Under the pieces are notes generated by a model. It was not told where the DNA came from. It did no database searches and worked only from the letters and a program-made list of their open reading frames with translations. Of a stretch of 64,000 bases of DNA, positions 55,560-64,000 are shown piece by piece. Position 1 is the stretch's first letter; each line of letters starts with the position of its first letter. Where the stretch lies: positions 9,557,726 to 9,621,725 of the forward strand of contig CM028327.1 in assembly GCA_016647705.1 (NCBI GenBank). The letters run 5' to 3'. The stretch comes from Eucommia ulmoides (taxonomy: Eukaryota > Streptophyta > Magnoliopsida > Garryales > Eucommiaceae). The position numbers and the translations under genes are program-made.

Positions 55560-56370
55560 CTCCTAATTGAGAACTAAATTCTTCTCCTCACATCGGTCAA
55601 GAACAAGTGTCAAATTGTAAAGACAGTAATCAAAAGACGACCCAAAGACTGAAAAGTCATCCATGAAGATTTCAATTTTCTCTTCTACCATATCCAAAAA
55701 TATTGCATTCACACACCGTTGAAAAGTTGTTGGTGCATTGCAAAGGTCGAACGACAAACGTCTATAAGCGAACGTCCCATACGGGCATGTGAAAGTAGTC
55801 TCTTCTTGGTCCTCCAGTGCAATGGCTATTTGATTGTACCCTAAATAGCCATCAAGAAAGCAATAGTAATCATATCCGGCTAATCGATCGAGCATCTGGT
55901 CAATAAAAGGAAGAGAAAAATGATATTTCCTCGTCGCCTTATTCAATCTTCTATAATCAATGCACACACGTCATCCCGTAATGGTCCATGTAGGAATAAG
56001 GTCGTCCTTATCATTCTTCACCACCGTCATTCCTCTTTTCTTGGGCACCACTTGCGCCGAGCTAACCCACTCGCTATCGGATATAGCATAAATAATTCCC
56101 ACATTCAAGAGCTTCAATACCTCCGCTCTCACCACTTCTTTCATCGCCGAATTTAGCCGCCTTTGATGCTCAATAGAGGGTTTGAACAAATCCTCTATCA
56201 AAATCTTATGCATGCATATCGAAGGGCTAATTCCTTTGATATCTGAGATAGACCAGGCGAAAGCGGATCGATGCCGCTTCAAAATTCTCAGCAACTTACT
56301 CTCATCTTCTTCTGTCAATGATGATAAAATTATAACCGGATTGGTTGAATTCTCTCCCAAAAAGATATAC
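55560..56370 (-). pseudogene. Athila reverse transcriptase region
   Basis: Landmarks are MCIDYRRLNKATRKYHFSLP, DQMLDRLAGYDYYCFLDGY, TFTCPYGTFAYRRLSFDLCN and IFMDDFSVFG (F-M-D-D). This wording is diagnostic of Athila-group polymerases. Fossil; broken. Confidence 0.9.
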
Positions 56371-56389
56371 CGAAGATGCTCTGGTAATT

Positions 56390-57105
56390 ATTTGAGTATT
56401 AATCCACCGTGAGGCGAATTTAATTCCTTAGGAGAGTTTATAACTTCTTCAATCACCGCCACATGAATAGGATCCTCTACATCTTTAGATTGAGCATCCA
56501 AAGTCAGCACGTAGTCTACAACTTCAAGTTCTGTGGTAGAGCCTTCCTCACCAAGATCCCCCATAAACAAGGAATTTGTGAGAGTTTGCTCTAATGAATC
56601 CGTCTCCACATTTGCAAGAAAGAATTCCCTCACATAAGAGTCCATAACATCAACTCGATTGTATTTGGGAAGTTCATCCGAAAAGTTCATTGTTTTAAAA
56701 ATGTTGAACTTTATCTCTTCATCATTCACCTTTAACGTCAGATTTCCATTATGCACATCGAGTAAGGCTTTTCCCGTTGCAAGGAAAGGTCTTCCTAGGA
56801 TGATCGGGATTTCTCTATCTTCTTCCATTTTTAGCACAACAAAATTCACCGAAAAGATGAATTTGTCGACCTTCACCAATACATCCTCAATGATGCCTTT
56901 AGGATAGGTTAATGAACGATCCGCCATTTGGAGGGTAATCGTTGTTGACTTTGCACTCCCAAGTCCCAACTTCCGATAAACGGAAGAAGGCATCAAATTA
57001 ATACTAGCCCCAAGATCACACAGAGCCTTATCAAAATAAGATTTCTCGAAAGTACACGGCATTGTGAAACTACCCGGATCCTTCAATTTGGTAGGCAACT
57101 TTCTT
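56390..57105 (-). pseudogene. Athila aspartic protease region
   Basis: KALCDLGASINLMPSSVYRK contains the DLGAS active-site variant of Athila proteases; IPIILGRPFLATGKALLDV is the second conserved block. Fossil. Confidence 0.85.
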
Positions 57106-57109
57106 TATA

Positions 57110-58940
57110 GTATTGCACTACATTTCTCCATTAACTTTACCGTTTTGTATTCCTCCAACTTTCTCTTCTTTGTCATGATATCTTTCAAAAAAAATTCATA
57201 GTTGGGCATTTGCTCCAATGCATCCGCAAAAGGAATGTTGATGTGAATTTTCTTGAAGATTTCAAGAAATTTTTCAAATTGTGAATCTAACTTCCTCTTT
57301 TGGAATCTTTGAGGATATGGCAACGACGTAGCTAGAATTGGTGGATTTTCAGAAAATATTACTCATCCCGGCATCACCCTTTCATCTCTTCTTCTCTCCT
57401 CGACTTTCTCTTGTTTATTCTCCTAATTCATGTCTCATTTTTTGTATTCATTCGGCTTTCATCGATTTTCTCTTTAACTTCCTCCTCCATATTTGTTCTT
57501 GGTTCATCATGTTGAAACTCATGACTTACCCTCGGCTCGTTTTCCATTGGCTTGCTCACATCTACTTCTCTTCTACTTTTTAACTGAATCGCCATGTATT
57601 CTCTAGGGTTGATTTCCGTATTGCTTGGAAACTTTCCTTTTTGTTGCTCTTAGATGGATCTAGCAAGTTGCGCGATTTGAGTTTCTAAAGATTTCACCGT
57701 AGCATTGGTGTTTATACAAGTTGTATCAATCGAGTCAAGTCGTGTTTTATGTTTGTTCAACCGGTTATGCGTCTCACGCATAATAGTCTGAGTCTCCTTC
57801 ATGAAATAACCCAAAACTTCATCCAAATTTGATTTTGGATTATATATCAGGGGTTGCTGCACTTGACGGTTGGGTTGCATCGGAAATCCCTGATTTTGGT
57901 TTCCATATCCCGGAGGTGGCCGCAAAGAATTTCAATTATTCGCATAAGAAAAATTCTCATGGTTGCGAAGTTCAGGATTGTAATGAGTTGGAATGTTTGT
58001 AGTGAGCCTGAAAGTATAGGCTCGATTGTTCAGAAAGTGGCATTCCTCAAACTTATTATCAAATTCGGTTTGAGAACAACTTGAAACATTCTCCTCTCCA
58101 TGACTTGACAAAGCATCATTTGTAGACAAGACGACCAATTGTTCTGAGAGCTTGGACACTTGCGCCGATAAAGTTGCGATATGGTCAGATTCTTGAATAG
58201 AAGAGACCCTTCTTCTCGTGTTCCTCTCATTTGGCCATTGATAATTATTGGCCGCCATTTCTTATAACAATGCATTAGCTTCAGTCGGGGGTTTTGACAA
58301 CAATGATCCTTCCCGAGGCAGCATCAACGATTGTTCTGGTTTAGCCGTCCAACCCGTTGTAAAAGAGTTGAGTTTGAAACTAATCCTGATACCCGTGTTG
58401 AGGGCACCTTCGCAATAAATCTTTAAATCGCTCCCACGTTTCAAATAACGGCTCAAAATCTCGTTGGCGAAACTGCGCAATCTTGCCTCGGAGCTGAGAA
58501 GTCTTAGAAGGCGGGAAGAACTTAGTTAGGAACCTTTGAACTAGGTCCTCCCAAGTGTTTATGCTTTCCGATTAGATAGATTGGAACCAACCCCATGCTC
58601 TATCACGCAATGAGAATGGAAATAATCGCAAACAGATAACATCCTCAGCAACTCCATTTATCTTCACAATATCACATATCTCCAGAAAAGTGGCCAAATG
58701 GACATTGGGATCCTTGTGAAGATTCCCGCCATATTAGTTTTGTTGAACCATGGTGATCAGGGCGGACTTCAATTCGAAATTGTTCGCCTGGATCGGTTGC
58801 CTCCAGATGCCGGAGAAGTTCTCCAACATCAATGGTCGATAATAATCCCTAAGGACTCTTTGTGGGTGCTCTGGTTCCGAAGGCTGGAATGCCTGTGGCT
58901 TCGGCGGTTGTGGGAAATTCTCACCTCCACCGGCCATAGT
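57110..58940 (-). pseudogene. Athila gag region
   Basis: Begins MAGGGENFPQPPKPQ and runs through RVLRDYYRPLMLENFSGI, typical of Athila gag N-termini; downstream parts include AANNYQWPNERN and a Gln/Asn/Pro-rich stretch (GYGNQNQGFPMQPN). Fossil; broken in several places. Confidence 0.8.
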
Positions 58941-59114
58941 AGTAGATTACTCTTATTTCTTTTGATGTATTCTTTTACTACGCCGCATGCATTGCTCAAT
59001 TCAAACAAATAAATCAAATAAATAAATGAATTGAATGAAATTAAAAACAAAATAATTATCGTGATTAATATTCAACTACTTGGTCACAATATCAACCCAA
59101 ATTAAAAACACCGT

Positions 59115-59133
59115 TTCCCCGGCAACGGCGCCA
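59115..59133 (-). other. Athila primer-binding site
   Basis: The complement reads tggcgccgttgccggggaa, the tRNA-Asp-type primer site known from Athila elements, six bases from the 5' LTR. Confidence 0.85.
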
Positions 59134-59139
59134 AAAATT

Positions 59140-60584
59140 TGTACGCCAAAGGATTCTACTATCCTTCGCGTATATGACTACTCGCAAGTGTATGGGGTTT
59201 AGTTTTAATATAGTGATCATGAGATCAGATATCGTTCCACTGGGAAGATGTGTAATTTAGTTGAATATTATGATTGACATAGTCTGATATTATCCCAATT
59301 TTTTTAAGAATTGTTTGTATTCTATTTAATCTACTAAGATAAATGACAACTATTAAGTTAGTTCTACTTACACTAATTACTTAGGTATTGATTTCTTTCA
59401 CATAATACATATTTGACTTCATTTAGTTAACTATAACAGTGTTTATCTATTCTAACAATCTCTGTATCTACAACTCCTCCGCTACCTCTCCCAAGTGTAA
59501 GACAGAGGATTACACGACTTCGTGTCAACGAAAAAGTCCCCCTCAATGCCTTAACGACCCTAGGTCACGTGAGTCTTGAGCCAACGTCATGGATTGCACA
59601 CATTCTAACGCCCTCCCAGGTTGTTAGAACGTCACATTGTGTTTTACCCTAGTCCGAATCCGGGGTTACCTCTCCCAAGTGTCAAACCTCGTATTCTAGG
59701 TTTATCAATACACGCATAATATCAAGAATAATGGTAAACACAATCGAATTTAGACAAACATCCATTAAAGTAATATTAATTTATTCAACTAGCATTTACA
59801 TGATTTCAACAACACCTAAGTAATATTTAACTAATACTACATTATCTTAGCCATATACCATACAAAACAAGAGTGATTCAACATCATTGGATATGGAAAA
59901 GTAATTACAAAGATAAAAATAAGAGAAGAACGATCAAATTTGAAAGTGAAACGATCCATTGTCACTAATGATCAATCCGCAAATGATTCCTCTTTGCCCA
60001 AATGAAGAACCTCCTCCTTGATCTTTCAAAGATAGCTTAAGAACTCTATATTAGGGTTAGGGATGCTGAACAACAACTTTCAGAAGTGGGAAATGAGTAT
60101 ATATAGGCCAAAGGTTTCAAAAAGATCTAAAAAATATCTTTTTTGTCTAAACAAAGAATTTCGCCTAGGCGGTAGAATCTTCGCCTCGGCGAAGGTTAAG
60201 TCGGTTAGAAATTCACCTAGGTGGTGGTTTCTTCGCCTAGGCGGAGGGCTAAAAACATTCATTCTGACTGATTTCCGCCGAGGCGAAGGTTTCTTTGCCT
60301 AAGCAGATGGCTGCATTCCAACTTTTTTACGGAATTTCGCCTAGGTGGATTTCAGCACTCCAACTTTCTGACGAAACTTCGCCTAGGCGGATTTCAGCTG
60401 GTCTTGAAACCTCAATTTTTCATCTTTTCTTTACCATTTTCCCACCGTTGCACTCGGTTTGTCAATTGTTTACGTTCATATACCTGAATTATATAAAAAC
60501 AACTAAAACGCAATTAAAATATTAATAAAACACTCAAAAACTGGCAAATTCGGCTTGAAAATAGATAGGTATTTAAACCTATCA
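59140..60584 (-). repeat. Athila 5' LTR (1445 bp)
   Basis: Same length as the 3' LTR. On the plus strand starts tgtacgccaaaggattc and ends acctatca. Its CGCCTAGGCG cluster is at about 60165-60395. Confidence 0.85.
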
Positions 60585-61020
60585 TTCACCCCGCTCACGG
60601 CCTCAGTGGACACCGTCTTCGTAAAAAACTCAGGGCAACACTTCTTTCCTCCTCCGCTGCCCCTAAGGGAAAGGCCGATCGGGAGATCGATAACCCAATA
60701 CTGTGAGTTCTACCAAGATCGAGGTCACTCCACAGAGAACTATTTTCAGCTCTGGCAGGAGATTGAAACTCTTGTCCAAAAAGGCTATTTTCAAAACTAC
60801 GTCCAGAGAGAAAATCAGGAGCAGCCTGACGAGGATGAACCACAAGGAGAGCCCCGGGCCCAAAGAAGAAGGGAAAACCACAACTATCCATTTCCCCGGG
60901 GGGCTGAGGCCAGAGAGGATCGCCAATGTAAGGATGGTGAAATCAACCACATCCACGGTAGATTCAACTCTAGGGATGTACAGAGTCACCAGGGTCACAC
61001 GTTCGGGCACATACGATCTT
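60585..61020 (+). pseudogene. gag region of the Tat-like element, continued after the Athila insert
   Basis: YCEFYQDRGHSTENYFQLWQ followed by EIETLVQKGYFQNYV is the knuckle-plus-helix block that ends Tat-group gag. No polymerase follows. Fossil. Confidence 0.75.
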
Positions 61021-61189
61021 GAAACAAAAGAGAATGTGCCGCTCAGGCACCTAAGGAATGCTGACTAGCTGAAGTGCAACTTCTGTAGCGATGATCCACT
61101 TTTGTGAACAACTTCCAGTTTGTACAAAGTGTAGTAGTTTTGCTTATCAAAATAAAGAATGCATTTTGTGCAATATGCCTTATGTTTTA

Positions 61190-61580
61190 TCTGGTCAACG
61201 GCATTTCGACCCTCTAAGTCGTGTCTCGGCTCCCGGCGTCTCGAGTGATTCTCCATGATTGTATTCCGACCCCCTGAGTCGTATCTTGACTCTCGGCGTC
61301 GCAAGTGATTCTCCACGGTTACATTCTGACCCCCTGAGTCGTATCTTGGCTCTCGGTGTCACGAGTGATTCTCCACGGTTACATTCCAACCCCCTAAGTC
61401 GTATCCTGGGTCTCGGCATCGCGAGTGATTCTCCATGGATGGATTCTGACCCCCTGAGCCATATCTTGGCTCTCGGCGTCCTGAATGATTCTCCACGGTT
61501 GTATTCCAACCCCCTGAGTCGCGGATAATTCTCCACCCAATATCTCGACTCTTAGCGTCGCGAGTAACTCTCCACAAACC
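61190..61580 (+). repeat. 60-bp tandem repeat in the Tat-like element
   Basis: About six units of cggcgtcgcgagtgattctc, cacggttacattccgacccc and ctgagtcgtatcttggctct. The unit is a multiple of three, so frames stay open on both strands (for example DSPRLHSDPLSRILALGV), but these peptides are artefacts of the repeat. Confidence 0.85.
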
Positions 61581-61599
61581 TTATCTTGGCGCTCAGTAT

Positions 61600-62935
61600 C
61601 GAGGGTGACAACCGGACCCTCTCTGAAAGTCAATAGTTCGTACTCGAGAAAAAATCGAGGTCGTCCACCAAGGGCAGGGCATTGATCGGGTCTAAGGGCC
61701 TGCAGCTAAGTACCTCTCCCCACCAGTCGACTAAGTCTGACGCTCTAAAGGGAAAAGTGCTCTTGCATGGACCAAATGGAGATAACCTGAAAGGGTTCTT
61801 GAATAGGCTTGATTACGGAGAACTCCCCAATAACCGGCCATGGGGGTCCAACCATCGCGTTGTACCCCTGTGGACCGAGAGGACCAAGCACCCTAGGAAA
61901 CTATTCTCCTAAGTCCGCGACATGATTTTCTCGCGATCAACTCGTGTCCCAGACTGGGAGGGTAGTGGTCCAAGGCCCTGGACAAAGATAAGAAGTTCTT
62001 GAAGTTTTTGTAAACTTTTCAAAAATTTACAACTCTAAAAACCATGCTAGGTAGAGAATGACCTGACAAAAACGTTGAGAGAAATGAGTAGACTTTTAAG
62101 TGCCCTAGTTATGCCACTCAAAAGCTTACACGCTTGTGCGCAGAAAAACAAGAATAAGCGAAAAAGAGTTTACAAAATCCTAAGTCCTGAAAAAGTGATG
62201 GTTTGAGCTCAGTCCTCTCTGCCTTCGTTGCGAGGGGCATTCGTGCGAGGAGAAGTGAAGTCAATCTCGCCTTCCTCGGGGGGGCCCTCGTAGCATTGTC
62301 CACTTCGGCGCCCTTGTGCATGCCACCGTTTAGGGGTTCAGCCTCAGTGCCCCGTAATCGGAACTATCAATTTTGACAGGCACTACCATGTCGCGCTACT
62401 GCTAGCCAGCAGGGTCCGAGTAGCGACGGACACCGCCCTACCGTGCTACTCCTAACCGGCAGGGTCCAGTAACAACATTCTCCAAGAACGTCGTCCAGGA
62501 GTGTCGTCCAGAAATTGCATCATATCTCCTCGGGCCGGCGTCGTCTAATCCGGCTCCCCCTGTCCTACTGTGTTGCTTCAGGCTGACTGGACACAGATAG
62601 GGGTCTATCCCAAATTCTCTCCTAAAAAAAAATATCATTAATGCAAAAAATAAAAAATAAAAATAAATAAATAAATAATTTGAGGGGGTGTTAGGGGCGC
62701 CCTCCCCCCATAAAAAAAATAAAATAAATAAATTTAAGGGGGGAGATGTGCCCCCTTCCCCCCATGCTGGCCGTAAGGCCAGCGCCACTACTGGCCCCAA
62801 AAGGGGCCAGCACAGCGCTAGTCCTGAGGGGCAACAAAGGGGTAAAGTTGCCCTCCTTAAATTTTAAATGAGAGGCACAGCCCCTCGCCTTTCTGCCTAT
62901 TTGCGGTGCGCACTCCCCTGGGGCTCACCTCAATT
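61600..62935 (+). other. Non-coding interior of the Tat-like element
   Basis: No protein domain. Includes repeated ccctaccgtgctactcctaa-type phrases (62390-62470) and an A-rich/G-rich patch at 62620-62770. Confidence 0.55.
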
Positions 62936-62939
62936 TTCT

Positions 62940-63350
62940 CCGCGGTGAAGGTCAGTCCGTGTTTAGAGCATGTTCACGGTGAACGTGTGTCGCCCTAAAA
63001 ATTAAAAAAAATTGGGGCCACCCTGCTGTGCTACCTGACCCTGGACCCCGACCGTGTGGGAGCCTATCTCAAATTAGCTCCTCTAAAAAATATTAACCGT
63101 GGAAAAGTGACGCCCTAAAAATTGAAAAAAATTCGGGGTCGCCCTGCCGTGCTACCTAACCCCGAACCCCGGTCGTAGGGGAGCGTATTTCAAATTAGTT
63201 CCTCTAAAAAACTTCAACTCTTGAAAAATTATTGTCCTAAAAATTAAATAAATTCGGGACTACCCTGCCGTGCTACCTGACCCCAGACCCCGTATGGAGG
63301 CCTATTTCGAATAAGCTCCTCAAGAAAAAACTAAGTCTTGAAAAAATGTC
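62940..63350 (+). repeat. ~120-bp tandem repeat near the 3' LTR
   Basis: Three to four degenerate units: gccctaaaaattgaaaaaaa, ttcggggtcgccctgccgtg, ctacctgaccccgaacccc and tttcaaattagctcctct, starting near 62990, 63110 and 63230. Confidence 0.75.
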
Positions 63351-63459
63351 GATCAGAGCTGTTTCTCGTGCTCCAAAGTCTCCAAGACACCTGTTTCAGC
63401 CAGGAATTGATATCTCTGACCGCCTCGCTTCCATCGCTACACAGGGCTAGGAGGGCAAC

Positions 63460-64000
63460 TGATGAGGGTATTTTTGGGTACCTCTGAGTTAGCACTTGGG
63501 ACCCAGTCACGTGTCAACCCTCGCAATGACAAAGACGCATTTCGAAATCCATAACGCCACGCTAGAGCATACGTCGACTAGGGCTCCTCCCTGGAATCTT
63601 ATTTGTACCTAGGGAGGAGTGAGGAGCCCCGCAAGGATGTGTCACTCTAAGCTTTGCGTCGTGCCCTCGGCGATCAGTTTCAGGGACTCAGCCGTTCACC
63701 TCGACCGACTCCTCTTTTCACCTTGTTTCTTCTCTAGGACTCCACGGATCTCCGCTCTCCTCTACCGACTCACAGCCGCAGGCCTAACAAAGGCCCACGG
63801 GCTTCGCCAAATGGGCCCAAAAGCCCAAACCCAACGATTATCTCCTCAACGCCCCGAATTATCGGCTAAACACAGAGTTTCGACTGATTAATCGTGTTTA
63901 GGCCCGACTAATCATCTCCAATGCCTATATATATCGGAGGCTTTGTAAGCCTGAGGTACATGGGAATACACTTACATTACGCGCGAGTGTATTTGTTTAC
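63460..64000 (+). repeat. 3' LTR of the Tat-like element (first ~541 bp)
   Basis: Starts tgatgagggtatttttggg after the polypurine-like aggagggcaac and aligns with 45771-46311. Continues beyond the window. Confidence 0.85.

Larger units (their letters stand above)
48031..60584 (-). mobile_element. Athila-type Ty3/gypsy element, 12.55 kb, minus strand, nested in gag of the Tat-like element
   Basis: Two 1445-bp LTRs (48031-49475 and 59140-60584), flanked by ttcat (48026-48030) and ttcac (60585-60589), a 4/5 TSD. On the minus strand, in order: 5' LTR, primer site, gag, protease, RT, RNase H, integrase, non-coding spacer, env-like region, long 3' spacer, polypurine tract, 3' LTR. This is the Athila layout. 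All coding parts are recognisable but broken in about ten places in total. LTRs differ by perhaps 5-8% by eye, about 2-3 million years (rough), younger than its host element, as nesting requires. Confidence 0.88.
45771..64000 (+). mobile_element. Tat-like, gag-only LTR element, interrupted by Athila; runs off the window
   Basis: 5' LTR at 45771-46564, primer site at 46568, gag region at 46800-48030 and 60585-61020, tandem arrays, then a polypurine-like gggctaggagggcaac and the 3' LTR from 63460. Without the Athila insertion the element is ~5.6 kb within the window. No protease, RT or integrase is present outside the Athila insert, so it is a non-autonomous, gag-bearing member. The LTRs differ by roughly 10-12% by eye, suggesting about 4 million years (rough). 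Broken in several places besides the insertion. Confidence 0.8.

Noticed and set aside
61190-61580. Open frames on both strands with repeated DSPRLHSDPLSR-like peptides
   Set aside because: A 60-bp tandem repeat keeps all frames periodic; there is no start context or homology.
1-64000. tRNA genes, plant miRNA precursors, Helitrons, Polintons
   Set aside because: I searched by eye for tRNA A/B boxes with cloverleaf potential, Helitron CTRR hairpin ends with Rep/helicase text, and capsid genes, and found nothing I could support.

Overview
The window is nuclear DNA from a flowering plant, most likely a eudicot with a large, repeat-rich genome. The evidence is the AT-rich intergenic sequence, the plant-specific transposon lineages (Athila, Tat/Ogre-like, a Del/Tekay-like LTR, TRIM, PIF/Harbinger MITEs, a plant L1-type LINE with a DUF4283 ORF1, an RTE LINE) and one recognisable host gene. 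I cannot name the species.

Left third (1-23.8 kb). A 3'-truncated L1-type LINE lies between two direct copies of a ~1.2 kb repeat (1-1220 and 22626-23822). Two LTR insertions split the LINE: a ~2.7 kb solo LTR of Del/Tekay type (2894-5563, TSD tttaa) in ORF1, and a 14.7 kb element (6213-20911, TSD acaac) in the endonuclease. The second is the most unusual object here. It is a head-to-head inverted dimer of a non-autonomous Tat/Ogre-like element: LTR(+), internal(+), short LTR(+), internal(-), LTR(-). Both outer ends are U3 termini and share a 5-bp target duplication, so it looks like a single integration of a palindromic cDNA.

Middle (23.8-45.8 kb). This is gene-poor host sequence. The only intact host gene I can support is a single-exon FPF1-like (flowering-promoting factor 1-like) gene on the minus strand at 28597-28914. 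A TRIM lies just upstream of its TATA box. Downstream is a ~100-bp minisatellite that contains a plastid-like 23S rRNA fragment and a solo LTR. Three solo LTRs of one Tat-like family (27242-28029, 29825-30982, 35541-36304) all sit in the minus orientation. Further right are a PIF/Harbinger-type MITE, a 5'-truncated RTE LINE with a clean 16-bp TSD, a Mutator-like transposase remnant, a nested pair of PIF/Harbinger MITEs, and a degenerate LTR-like block carrying repeated GTCGAC palindromes.

Right third (45.8-64 kb). A gag-only Tat-like element starts at 45771 and runs past the window end; its 3' LTR begins at 63460. Its gag is interrupted by a 12.55 kb Athila element on the minus strand (48031-60584) with two 1445-bp LTRs, tRNA-Asp-type primer site, gag, protease, RT, RNase H, integrase and an env-like third region. 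The Athila copy is broken in about ten places.

A recurrent theme is that several unrelated elements each carry their own cluster of short self-complementary motifs: CGCACGTGCG and GGTGCACC in the Ogre-like LTR, CGCCTAGGCG in both the Del/Tekay-like LTR and Athila, CCCCNNNNGGGG in the Del/Tekay-like LTR, GTCGAC in the 43.9-45.8 kb block, GAAATCGATTTC in a MITE, GTTAACGTTAAC in an unclassified stretch. All percentages and ages given are by-eye estimates.
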